Origin: Motacilla alba alba
Taxonomy: Eukaryota > Chordata > Aves > Passeriformes > Motacillidae
Length of the DNA stretch: 64,000 nucleotides
Direction: 5' to 3'
Assembly: GCF_015832195.1 (NCBI RefSeq)
Contig: NC_052028.1
Location: 4,383,501-4,447,500, forward strand
Shown: piece after piece, positions 1 through 64,000 of the stretch
Numbering within the stretch: the first letter of the stretch is position 1
How the letters are laid out: each line of letters opens with the position of its first letter
Translations under genes and position numbers: made by a program
Notes under the pieces: generated by a model
The model's database searches: none
Told to the model about the DNA's origin: nothing
What the model saw: only the letters and a program-made list of their open reading frames with translations

Positions 1-684
1 CACCGAACTGCTCGGCTTTAAAAATGCCCTGGAGTGAATTTATGCCCATAATCAACTCGAGCATCTCTGTTGCTATCATGAATCATTAAAAACCTCATTT
101 GCAACCCCAAAAGCAAAACTGTTCTCAAAATTAAGTAGAGCTCCCCAGCTACATCCTTAAATGAGATAAAAGCGGCAGGGCTCTGGGTGATGGATGGCTC
201 CCTTTTATCATCACCAGGAGTGACTGTTTGCTTAGGAGAGGCTCTTTGATCTTACCTCCCATTTTTAAATGTGGTAGAAATAAGCAATCTCCCAAAGAAG
301 ACAGATTTCATGGAGACTTCCTGGCTCACAGCACAGCCTTGCATGTTTCACTTAATATTATGTTACTACATTTTCAAACTGTTTAGAGGTTACTTCAGTG
401 CAATTAAACTAATTCCGGAATTGAAACACAGCAGTTTGAGGGCTGCTAGTTATGAGGTGCAGAGAGGGCATTCCTAAAGCATTTACCAATTTTCTCCTGT
501 GCCCTAAGCAGATTTTTGGGTGATGTGTGTGAAGGACTTTGCTTACCCAGAGATCAAAGGACCAGCCCCCTGCAGGATCCATTGAACCACAGGAAGTAAT
601 TTCCACATACAAAATGCTGGGTGCATTAGAAACAGCCAGACAAGAATTGCTTTTACAAGATTTTGCAATGGAAGACAACTAATT
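1..684. other. 3' flank of TENM2, no gene seen
   Basis: Sequence beyond the inferred poly(A) site. Small open frames on both strands show no conserved protein character. No repeat was recognised. It could still be 3' UTR if a more distal poly(A) site is used. Confidence 0.5.
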
Positions 685-702
685 CACAGGAGTTTTAGAG
701 AC

Positions 703-712
703 TTTATTTATG
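703..712 (-). terminator. Probable TENM2 poly(A) signal
   Basis: On the minus strand the sequence reads CATAAATAAAGTC, an AATAAA hexamer overlapped by an upstream ATAAAT. It is followed after 10-40 nt by GTGAATTAGTTGTCTTCC, a modest GU/U-rich element. Cleavage would fall near 675-690. It is the only canonical AATAAA I found between the stop codon and the window start. Confidence 0.6.
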
Positions 713-860
713 TATAAACAATTTAAACACTTTGCCATAAATTATCTTTGCCTGTCTCTAGTCTTTGCTTAGCAGCAAATTAAAATTAATATAAAAACTC
801 AATGAACAATTCATACATGTATATTACAAAAAAGTTCTTGTACCAAAGTTCTTATTAGAC

Positions 861-888
861 TTTTTTTTTCTTTTTTTTTTTTTTTTTT
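861..888. repeat. Poly-T/poly-A tract in the 3' UTR
   Basis: T9-C-T18 on the plus strand, so A18-G-A9 in the TENM2 mRNA. It is a simple low-complexity tract. Confidence 0.85.
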
Positions 889-1813
889 GTGGTGACCGTA
901 ATGTGATTGTCTCAGTTTCTCGACCAAACAAACACACTAATAATTTTTAAATCTGAAACAGTGATTGTGCCTTCTGGCTGATGTATGTACAGGGTGATCT
1001 GACGTGGTGCCCATTTGCAATAGTGTAACACAATGCCCACAGCTCTACTGGAACTGATACCAACAAACTACTGAATCTAAACAGACTACACCCTGTAACT
1101 GTGTTATACTGTCCACAATGGAAATCTTCAAAGACAAACAGAGTATGAAATTTATCTGTAGTGATTTATAGCCACCATTTTGAATGTAACTTTACACTCT
1201 GCCCTCTTTGAATAAGTTAAGCTTCAGGCCAGACAAGTGGAGGGTCAGAGTGCAAGTGTGGTTTTGTTACTTTTAAATATATTTTCCTTTCCTATTTCCA
1301 GTGCGCTCTCACTTGCATTTCATTTGTCCTCCATTCGCTACACACAAATCACCCCAAAGTCATGTTTTAAATGCATCTGTATTTTGCTTTAAATGAAAAC
1401 CTCTTGGATATTTATCAAACAAGCAGTCTGAATCATCTGTGTTTCATCAGCTGGTTAGTGAAAGTGGCCCACTTGGATTTCTTAGTTTGCTCACATGTGA
1501 ATGGAGTGAGGTAATACAATACGAGGCCTTCTTTTTGTTTTTCTTTAGACCCAGAACAAGTGGGTAATATTTCAGGGGTACTTTTTAATTTGTACGGTTA
1601 AGAGTTTTCAGTCTGGCTTTAGTCCACTTCAGGATGTGGTTTTTAATCACTTGAACAGTAGCATTTAACTCAAAAAATATGAGCTTTTTTGCCACTTACT
1701 ATCCCAGAGTAGCTCAGCCTAGTGCCCCCATTTAGGTCTTCATCTCCTTAGGAGAGGAGATAACAGTTACGACTACTGATTCATCCGGCAAAGGATGACA
1801 GCAGGTTAATTTG

Positions 1814-54206
<52,393 letters not shown>

Positions 54207-57200
54207 TCAGGCCGTGTTACTGTGCAGACAAAAAGGCTCGGTAAAGGAAGGGGACGCCCTGCAGAAACGGGGACCTAGCTCAGGAGCCCTCCCTGCTCTA
54301 ACACATGTTTCAAGAACCCTCTAAAGGTGCAGACTTTGAACTGATAGAAATGACAGTCTGCTGACAGGAGATCTGTCTCTTATTTTTCCCACCGTATGTG
54401 TGTACACATCTTCAACAAGCTCGTCAATGTTCAGAGGACTTTTTGTACTGAGTGTTGCATTATTCTCCAGAACATGTCTAAACCCAAAGTTTAAATAAAT
54501 ACTTTTATTTATTTAAATAAATTAATTAATATTTTCCTCCATTGATGGTAATTTTAGAATACCTACTTATTTAACACTAAGTTTACTTATATTTTGGTGT
54601 CACATCTTACACTTTCTGAAAAAACATATTAGAAGAGATATCCTCAAAGATGAGTGTTTTGAATTGACTATGAATATGACAGGACTTACTGTATAGCCAA
54701 ATTAGGAACAAAAATATTAATTAAGCTACTTACATGTTCTAACAAATGTCCATAGGTGATAGAATACCTCAACTCCTTTCTCCTGTAAGTAAATGAGTCT
54801 CAGGAGATATTACTGTATCTTACTGAATATTCATTATGGAAAAATGTACGAAAAACAAACTGCAGCCTTGCTACATACAACCAGATTCATCAACACCCAA
54901 TCCACACAAGAACAGCTCTTTGCCTGTGGGGTGACAGAAGATTTGAGGCCTGCAGCCAACCTCTCACAGCACCTCTTTGAGCAGGAGGAAGGCTGTGTTG
55001 CCTGACAATAGGTGTGCGCTTTTACAAACCTGTTCAGAAAGCCACAGCTCTGAGTTTGTCTCGTCCTGCTCCTCCCAGCTGCCTTGGCTGTAGCCAGGTG
55101 AAGTCAGAGAGCAGTTTCTCTGACCCCAGACTCATTCTCACAATGCTGCAGGAGCTTCCCATACAACAAAGTGACACCCCTGGAACTCACACAGCTGGTA
55201 TCACAAGAGGTCAAAGACTATTCAGTTCATGTTAACACAGAAGGCTGTTGGCAGACAGAAACAAGTCCTACAAGTTTTATTTCAATGTTGCTGTTTATTT
55301 AAAAAATGCCTCTTTCACTTAAATTTAGGGTTATTTTGCCACTACGTAGCTTAAAAAAAATCAGTTACTTTTGCAGCACAGGTAATAGATTTTCAAGACA
55401 TTTAGTTTATCTCTTCCATTTGTCAGGTTGTTTGAATGACCAAAATGATAATGTTTGAGGGGAGGCATCACAGTGTAGGACAAATTATTTGTTTTAAATG
55501 AAAATGAAATAGTAATTGTGAATATACCCATGTGGTTGGTTTTCTACTGAGGCACTGACAAGAATTAAATCACTGAAGCAGTTTGCCTTGCAGCATCTCA
55601 GCAAAATAAAAACATGAACAGTAGGGAGCTAGCAAAATCCCTGAAAAGTTTTAAGTGCAGCTGGGGATTAATGGACATGACTTTGCGTTTAGAGAAGAGA
55701 GGCAAGGCAGCATCAGTGCCACAGACATGGTGTTGCTAGGAAACACGATGCTACCTCCACAGAGCTTATTTAACTGCAGCCTTCCAAAGGCAGACCTGGT
55801 GTTTGAGTAGCATAAATATCAGAAGGAAGGGAAGCAACAGCAGTACACTACAATGAGATCTAAGTGCTTAGACAATATCTTCCTTAAAAGGAAATGATGA
55901 ATTAGCTTTGAACAGCTTTAAGTAATGGACAACTAATCAGGTATTTTGCATGGTTATGTCTCAGTACATGCCTATGTGCATCTATGGATTTCTGGTTTTG
56001 CCTTTCTTCAAGCATCATCCATACAGCATTCTAGTCTGTTAGACCAACCAGAAAACAGAAGTCCATTATGATGTAGTAATAATAGTTTTCTTCTAAAAAA
56101 GGCCTATATTTAGGAATTGCACTGCCTGTCTCTGTTTAAATCTTCCTACCGATGCATGCAAGCAGTGATTATTACTGATGAACACCTTCTGCACACACAG
56201 GATTTCTACATATCTCATGGGCTTGGTGGCCATCAAGGGGTTTGGAGAGTGGACAAAGTGCCTGCCTGAGGAGCCTTCAGAGCCCAGGCTCAGTGGCACA
56301 GCTGGACAGATGGCCTTTGCTGGACAGGCTCCCTGCAGGCAGCACACCCAGTGCTCGGGGCTTCGGCAGAGCCTGCCTGCATTCTGCAGCCACACTCAGC
56401 AGTGTGCTGCCTCCTGGCTGGCTGGGGAATTCTCCCAGAGCCAGGCAGCCACAGTCACACAGGGAAGGGCTATCAGCATCTCATCTCAAGAAGCAATCCA
56501 GTGTGGGATGGAGCTCTCAGTCACTGCACAGCAAAGGGCCCTTGGTGCTAAGCAGACAGGTTGCTATTCCTGCTGTGTAGAGAAATTCTCCTCATCTTTT
56601 CCATTACAGCATGCTTAATGGAAAATGTCAAGAAGCAAGGTTAAAAAAGAAGAAAGTGCTTGTTTAAAGTGCTAGATTGACAACCTATTTATTCACAGAA
56701 CAGGCAGAGTACAGGCAACAGCAGTTTGAGTGTCTCACACTTTTCTAGCTGCTGCTGAAGGTGAAACACTAAGGCAGCCTCCCTCCTCTCCATCTCCAGC
56801 TTGCCTGTGGAATTGGAAGCTGAGAACTTTACTACAAATACATATGAATTCACAATTAAAAGAGCAAGAAAGATTTCAGAAAGATTTTCCAGTGTTGCAT
56901 CAGGAATCCATGATGAGCATATGACAGATATCAGAAAGCAAAAACCATCAAATGGACTGTGCCTGCTTCAAAAATGGAGGGTGCTGGATATATTTTCAAG
57001 AGAATACTCCCAGCTTTCATCTACAGTGAAATTATTCTGAGATTAAATTGTAAGGTGATTAGTTCATTTTTGAACTCAACAAATTAATTTCCAGTATCTA
57101 TGCAGTACATCAAGAATTCTAATCCAATTTTGGATAAATTCTGCATAGATTTCCTTCTTACTCTGGTATTTCCAAACTTCAGGTATACAAGTACGCATGT

Positions 57201-60200
57201 CCAGCTTCCCACACATATATAGATTTTCCATTGCATAAACTACTTTAAACTCCAAACCAAACATTTTAAGTAAACTAAACCATAAACTCTGCCCAACTAA
57301 TTTGTGGTTTCAGTCAGAATCATCAGAACTCCCATTTATGGTGGGACAAATCTTTCTGCAACAACAGGAAGGGAAAGGGCAGCCAGGGAAAGAGAAGTCA
57401 GAGAAACCTTTCTCTTTATAAGTTTCTAAACTCTGATGGAAGACGTAGCCTCTTAGTATAATGAAAAGGAAAAAAAAAGAATAGGAGAGATGAAGGGAAA
57501 AAAAATCGGAGTGGTATCTCAGAGCCACTTAGAGAAAAGCATTATGCTTTTAGCCTCTACTCAGTTTGTATATGGAAAAATAGAAGTAAATCAAGAGCTG
57601 GTGTCTTTTGAGTCCTTCTGATCCTGTGCCATCAGCCATTTATTCTCCAAACAGCATCTCTAGCAGAGTGGGCTCCCAGCAGCTCTCCCCGTTTAGGGCA
57701 CATGAGCACAGCTACATCTGGAATATGGTATCTCCTGTTTATCTTTCCACATGACCTCATTTCACACACCCTGATCCAAAGCCTGCTGGCAGTCACTGGA
57801 GCCTTTCCAGTGGCTTCAGCTGGGGCTGGATCAGGTGGTCCTGTGGGTGAAGAAGCCCTGCAGTGAAGAGTATGTTCTACACACAATGCTTCCTCACTCA
57901 CAGGATGCACACGAGTTTCTAGGGGAACATTTAAATTACATTTCAATTCTCATCTTCTCATTAAAGCTGTTAACTACAGAACTGGAGCAAATAGAAGTAG
58001 TCTGGGATATGAAGGTACCTAAAGAATTTAGAGAAATGACATAAAAGCAGTAATGAAAATAGCCTGTTTAATTTGGATTTTAGAGGATAATCACTGTTTC
58101 CATATTTTCTGTTCATTCCTTCGGTGAGCTGCTGGTATGCCTACAGCTATCTAGCAAATAATAAATGAGGTACACAGAATGAGGTACCTAGCAGCATTGA
58201 AAATAAAATCATGCTTTTTATTTGCTATTGTTATTTTTTAATCCTTCAGTTCCAAAGCCTTCAGGGCTTAGTTAAAGCCAAAGAAAGGGCATACAAATAA
58301 AAATGACACAGTGTTATTGTAGGCACGGGCACAAGTAATTTTCTACGGAGTAATACTTCGCCTGAAATAAACTCAAACCCCAAACACGTAACTGAACACA
58401 TGTCAATGAAGCAGAGTGTTGGTTGAGTGAGAGGTGAGGCCCCTGTGAGTGAGTTTTGACAGTTCCAGAACAGGCTGGAGCCATGCAGAGGCACCAGCCC
58501 AGGGCTCTGAGGCAGGGCAGTGACACTGATTGACAAATTGCTGAGAATGAAGCCGGGCTCTCAGTGCAGCACAGAGCCCAGTGCCACTGCCACGTACACA
58601 GCAGAGCTGCTGCTGCCAGAGAGGGCTCAGACACAGCAGGAGCTTCTCCCTGGCACTCAAGTGTTTGTCACCAGCATGCTCTCACTGGCTGCCTTGCTGC
58701 TTATTTTTTTTTAGGGAAAACATTTTGTTTCAAACTACTCAACACCCTGCCTTCTTTAAGCTACATATCAAACAAAGAAATAAAGAATAAATATCTACTT
58801 GCAGATGGGCTGTACAGATAAATACGTGCCTGAGTTAGAACTACAGACTGGCCCAGCTACAATTGTATTTATTGAACTGGCTGGAAAAAAAAAAAAAAGG
58901 TCAAAAAGTATGTTTAAAGAGCTCTGAAATCCTCCACTCCAATACCTCCTGTGCAGATAAACAATTAGGAATTTTAAGTAAGATTTCCTTAATTGCCTGG
59001 GATATGTATTTCATAAGAGAATTACCTATGCTACAATTCCAGTTTTTTGCACATAAGGGCAGGAATTCAGGGAACATCCAACTCTCCAAACAAACAGAGA
59101 AATAGGAGAAAAAAAATGTGTGACTGTTTAGAAGAAAAATAAAGATCACACAAAAGGGAACTGCAGGTATGAAAAAGTAAGTCTCAAGTAAAGTCACTTG
59201 CATCTTTCTGAAGGAAAAGAACAAAAAAAAAAGATACAGAGACACACACAAACAAAAAGAGAGGGAAACTCATGTTGCAGTAGATGACACAAAAATCTGA
59301 GATTGAAGAAAACCCCAGGGGTGCAAGAGCTTCACACCTTGTTAACAAGGGATTGCTCCCAGAACTTTCCATGTTACCCAACTTCACGTTCAGTGACTCA
59401 AGCAAAGGGGCTCCTGTGACTCGGGGGGGAAACACCCTCGAGGGCTCCGTCTTGTGCACAACCAACAGAACCCTCTGTCACCAGCTTTTGGTGTGACTCC
59501 TCCAAGCTGCCAACAGCTGGGAGGGAAAAGAGGGGGACAGATTGTGCTACACTGTCCTGAGACTTGGGAAACCAGGCAGAAACCAATCAAACGCCCATGT
59601 CAGCTCAGAATGTTGAGGACACACACAGAGCTTCAGCTGAGCCCAGAATCTGGACTCATTATGCACAGTTTCCAGAAGGAAGGGAGACTGCCTCATGGGA
59701 AGGTCAGGCATCAGACTGAGGAGCCTGTGCAATGCTGAAGTCCCAGTGCTCTGTGACAGCCAGGCAGGGCTCTCTGTGCACCCCAAAACTGTTAATGAGA
59801 GCACAAAGACACCTCTCCTCCTGCACAGACCCCAACACCGTGTCCCGTGGCTTTACCAGGATCAGGGGATGAGTTTCAACTGATCACCAGCACGAGCAAA
59901 GAAGTTATATGAAATATAAGTTAAGAAACTGCTGCAGCTGAGCCACACAGCTCCTTCCAGAGGCCAAGCAGGTTATTTGCTGAAATTTTGAGCAGAAGCT
60001 AAAATTTGACCCTACCAGCACTTTTGAGTTACACAGTGTATTCTTTTCAAACAAGACTCATATCCAACTCCTATTCATATACCCAATAAAAAGATATATA
60101 AAAGATGCAGTAAAAATTTGTATTTAAGATAGCTGGGTCTTTCAAATTAATCTTACTGTAACAAAATCCATTTAGAATATAATTCCAGGTGAAATTGCAT

Positions 60201-61054
60201 TCATAAAACTACTACCAAAACCATAATCTTTTATTGTATTAATGTTTCTGATATCACATACAAGCAATGGCATCATCCTTTGTAATATGTAATATCCTTT
60301 CTGAGAAAGAAGCCTTCTGAAGCTGAATTTATCTCTAAAATAACGTCTATTTAAAGAGTTTTGTGGCAGCATAATGATAAAGTGACCTATCAGACAGGAA
60401 GTGTAAATTCAGTCAATTGAAGGGCAACATGCAAAACACTGACTTCATGTTTGAAAGAATATCTAACCTAATTACAATGTAATCTAGACTTAATGTAATT
60501 TAGGATTTTTGTAGGAAGACAATCTCAGTTCAGTCATTAGCCTCAAAATACTTTTTTCACTTCACAAATCCTCCACATATTGCAGAGAGGAGGAATAAAT
60601 TCCTTTCCTCCTTAGATGAGAACCTCCACATAAGATAAAAAATAAAAATCATGTTAAAAATCATGTTAAGAAATGCTAATTGCATTTCTTTGACCGTAAC
60701 TCCTTTAATGTACAAAAAACTTTACCAAATTGAGGAGTTTAAGTCAATCAAAATGCCCAGTAAGCCGAGTTAGCATTTAGACCTAACAGAACCGCTCCCC
60801 TTCTGTCAGTGCTACTTAACAGTAGTTTTCATCAGTATTTCAAATGCAATTTGAATTCATTAATATGAGGGAGTGGGATGTGTGCACACACACATGGATA
60901 CACAAGCAGGGAGCTGCAGTGAGAACAAGCAGATGTTATAAACTTTTTAAGCAGCTCAATACACTGCAGAAGATGCACAGCACTCAGAGGTAACAGCCTG
61001 TAGGGGGTTGGAGGGAGCCTGCCCTAAAATCTATGGGCCTGAGTCTGGTGCCTG

Positions 61055-61140
61055 ACCTCAAAACCACCTCACTATGAAGGAGAGGTTGGACCAGTTGACC
61101 TGCTGACATCCCTCCTAAACTGAATTAACTATCATCCCTT
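61055..61140 (+). mobile_element. Decayed CR1-like fragment
   Basis: GAGAGGTTGGACCAGTTGACCT followed by GACATCCCTCCTAAACTGAA resembles the last bases of the CR1 3' UTR (GGTTGGACTAGATGACCT-like). Too short and diverged for certainty. Confidence 0.4.
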
Positions 61141-62931
61141 CAGTTTTAGAGCTTTATATTTCATAATTCTCAGGGCAGGGAATCCCAGTTTTCTCAGGCA
61201 CTATTAAAATATAATTGCTTGCTATTCATTAGATATTAATGCCTGCATAGAATTTATAATTTAGCAATTAACTTTCAGGTATGCAAATGCTGATCCCATG
61301 TAAGTGTGCAGGTTATCTCTAACAGAAGAATAAATATGAGCCTTAACAGAAGCAGGCAGTTTCCTCTATTACTGTGTGGCAGATTAGTACCTTCTGTCCC
61401 TCAAATTTGGTACAGAACTTTGGAATCCCTTCAGGATGAAAAACACTATTTAGACATGTGCATTATATTTTGCAGCTGATCTTCTTAAAGTATTAATCAC
61501 ATCGATTCCATTAAATGGCTGCACACTGCATGGGTTTGGATTTCAGAGCTCCAGCGTTCCAATTGTCCAAAAAAAAAAAGCCCAAAGAAAGTGCCAGAAA
61601 AAAACCCAGAAGTTCTTATGAAGTTTTCTGGAATAGTTTGGAATGAAAAATTGTAGCAATGCACTAAATGTTTTATGCCTTCTGGCTTGCAGCAGTCCTA
61701 AATCTTCATGACATTAAAATATGATTACAAGTGGCCAAAAAATGATGGGTATTTGAATATTAAAATAAATATATCTCACATGTTTGTTAAGGCTAGAATT
61801 TATGGAGTTTGAATATAAACAAATATAAAGTATGAAATAATGCTCATGACCTAGGAGCAGTATTCTATCACATGGGCAGTGTATGCAAAACAAATTAAAA
61901 TAGATAAGCAATGTATTCTGAGTTTTCTGTTTGTGTTTGCGGAATTGTTTGGCAGATATAGGATAGAGGATGAATATTTCAGTACGTAAAATATACTTTA
62001 TAAACATCCCTTTAATTCTAAAGTGCAAGGCACCATTCTGCATCCCTTGTCAATATACATAAGCCTCACGAATATTTTCCAATTTTTATATCTACCAACT
62101 GCACAAATAACTAATGAAAGCTAGAGAAATAAAAATGTTATGCTCACAAATGAACTGCTTTAAGTCTTGCATGCATAAAACAGTTATCTTTTTGTTCCTT
62201 TTTCATCTGTTTACATGGCAAAGGAAGAAACATCCTAATCCTTCAGATCTAGCCAGTTGCTTTGATATTTAACACTAAATAAATCTGTGAAAGTGATTTT
62301 GATCTACAAGGGAGCTCATCTTCTCCATCTCACCCCCAAGAAAGCCAAGAGTATTTAATCTGCTCTTGGAAGAAATTTGGAAGACAAACGAGCTCTTTAA
62401 GCTCTGCTTGCTTTACATTAAACATATTTACTACCAGGCAACTGATGGCTCTGCTCCTCCCCTCGCCTCACTAGAAGTGTCCTTAATTCTCTGGAACGAA
62501 TACTTCAGTCTTTCTGCTGCTGGGCAGAGCATTTATTTTCCATTTCTCTGCAGAAGCCACCAGAAGCACCAATGAGACTTTTAATTTGATTGCCTCGCAT
62601 CTATATTTGACAGTTTTTAAGCCATCCTGGGGCAGACAGGTCGTCACTTCTTCCACTGGGACTGTTTGCCAGGAGCACTTAGGAAGGGAAACACAAGGTA
62701 AGGGAGTGGGAGATGAAGCCAAGAAGTATGAAGACCACTCTGCCCAGCTGCAGTAGGATTGTGTGACCAGGAAAATCAGTACATTGAATTAATAAACTCC
62801 ATTCACTGATCCATGTCAAGCAAAAAAGTGCAGAGCTATGTATTGTCAGGATATTTGCTTTAGTTAAAAAAAAATCCAACAAAGCACGGAAAAGCAGAAA
62901 CAAAGATCAGTTAAAAGGAATGTCCAATAAC

Positions 62932-62981
62932 TACTACTACTACTACTAATAACAATAATAATAACAATAATAATAATAAAA
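62932..62981. repeat. (ACT)n/(AAT)n microsatellite
   Basis: Six or seven ACT units run into AATAACAATAAT-type repeats over about 50 bp. Confidence 0.9.
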
Positions 62982-64000
62982 TAGCTGGTCTATGCAAAGG
63001 ACATCTAAAAGACAATTTGCTACAGTTTTGTGCAATTAAGTCTTTCTTTGCAATACTGAGAACACGTGACTAGCTCACAGTATCTCTAAACATAACAAAC
63101 AGATGTCAAAGAAATTTTTCTATCCAGGTTCTCACTTTTCTTACAACAGTTCCAGGGGAAAGGTACCAGAGTATGAGACTGCCCTGAAGGCCAGCATTAT
63201 TGATCCTCAGCGTTCAAATAAAACGCTGCTAAAATTCTGCCTATTTCCCAGAATTTCACTGGGGTATGGTGCCACTGTCCATTGCTTACAGCTCAACTGC
63301 CACCACGTTTCAAGGAGCGTGTTAGAACCAGGTTAATTAGGTTTCCCTTTAGCTAATGCCCATTTGTTCAGAGCTGTGAACTCGAGCAGTGTGCAGCCCT
63401 TTGCCACTGCTCAGCACCAGGACAATTCTGCTGGACTCTGGCTGCAGAGGATTTCCAGCAGGTTCCACTCTGTGCCACCAGCAGCTGCCAAGGTGACACC
63501 AGAATGTTCCCCAAGGCTTGATGCAGTTTGACTCTGTGAGATCTCACAGATCACAATCCAGCCAAGAGAACCTGGGGACAGCTCTGGCTTTCAGGGTAAA
63601 CACATATGTGGGAATATGCTTAATCAGGCACAGTGCATATCCAATTTACTCTAATAACTGCTGTAAGCACTCAGGAAGTTTCTACACAAATCCTTTTTAA
63701 CAGTGTCACTCACTGGAAAAGCTCTCCTGCAGTTTAGTGACACAGCCTGGCTCCTCAAGGTACAAATCTGTCAACACAAGACTTGCATGTGGGTTCTCCA
63801 GCATGCTCACCTTCTTCTCACTCTGAAGGAAACTACTTACCAGTTGTAATTATTTCCTAGGCTGGGCTGCAGTTACCTAATTCAAGTAAGGGATCAGCAG
63901 CAGTAGCCCTGTGGAAGTTCATCTTTAATAAACCTATAATCTTTAGTCACAGGACAAAAATTCAGAAGCAACACTGATGAGAACTGACATTTTCCTTTTC

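Larger units (their letters stand above)
685..1813 (-). other. TENM2: TENM2 3' UTR
   Basis: About 1.1 kb after the TAA stop, extending to the first good poly(A) signal. It is AT-rich and has no open frame of note. A tract at 861-888 reads as A-rich in the mRNA and could act as an internal oligo-dT priming site. The end is inferred from the poly(A) signal, not observed. Confidence 0.6.

Noticed and set aside
56115..56150. Candidate for the pre-EGF8 cassette, from a partial match to the expected reverse complement (CTGTCTCTG)
   Set aside because: There is no AC donor dinucleotide before it and the next codons do not fit the cassette.
63868..63909. Possible small minus-strand exon between an ACAG and a GTAACT near the right edge
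   Set aside because: It would be 32 nt, which breaks the phase-1 to phase-1 requirement, and it does not encode any known teneurin cassette.

Overview
The window is a stretch of bird genome, probably a passerine, carrying the 3' two thirds of one very large gene on the minus strand. That gene is teneurin-2 (TENM2), a type II transmembrane adhesion protein and latrophilin ligand at synapses. Three things point to a bird: repeated chicken-repeat-1 (CR1) LINE fragments, including one with the typical ATTCTGTG-like 3' end; avian-type endogenous retrovirus LTRs; and compact introns of 0.5 to 11 kb. The paralogue call rests mainly on the C-terminus. It ends in NEMGKR, preceded by [18 protein letters not shown], which is the teneurin-2 form and not that of teneurin-1, -3 or -4.

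Seventeen coding exons can be placed to the base, including a 21-nt microexon. Read from high to low coordinates they are 54154-54008, 43068-42858, 38736-38617, 36676-36415, 35721-35454, 34305-34162, 32670-32421, 29475-29455 (microexon), 25603-25371, 23906-23752, 23273-22399, 16225-16050, 14498-14263, 9281-8985, 8107-6493, 3924-3794 and 2575-1814 (stop TAA). All 16 introns are GT-AG. Splice phases agree at every junction, and the 5,903 coding bases give one uninterrupted frame of about 1,967 residues. In order they encode the eighth EGF-like repeat, the cysteine-rich region, a TTR-like domain, the FN-plug, the NHL beta-propeller with its splice cassette NKEFKHS, the YD-repeat (RHS) shell with its RHS-associated core, and the antibiotic-binding-domain-like/Tox-GHH C-terminus ending in the TCAP-2 peptide. 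The signal anchor, intracellular domain and EGF repeats 1-7 lie beyond the right edge.

Bases 1 to about 680 are downstream flank. About 680-1813 is the 3' UTR, with a tandem poly(A) signal near 703. The rest is intron: CR1 pieces (11.8, 13.6, 41.4, 45.6 and 50.3 kb), two LTR-like elements (36.8 and 42.4 kb), a MIR/CORE-SINE-like relic (27.0 kb), an ATCC microsatellite (2.7 kb), two minisatellites (42.8 and 53.4 kb) and two CpG-rich patches (21.2 and 53.7-54.2 kb). I found no independent protein gene, tRNA, rRNA or CRISPR.

The most unusual structure is at 42762-42881. The last 24 bases of a coding exon, together with its splice donor, have been copied tandemly four times into the following intron. 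The authentic 5' splice site is therefore followed by a ladder of near-identical donors 24 nt apart. Each alternative would put an in-frame stop directly after the exon.
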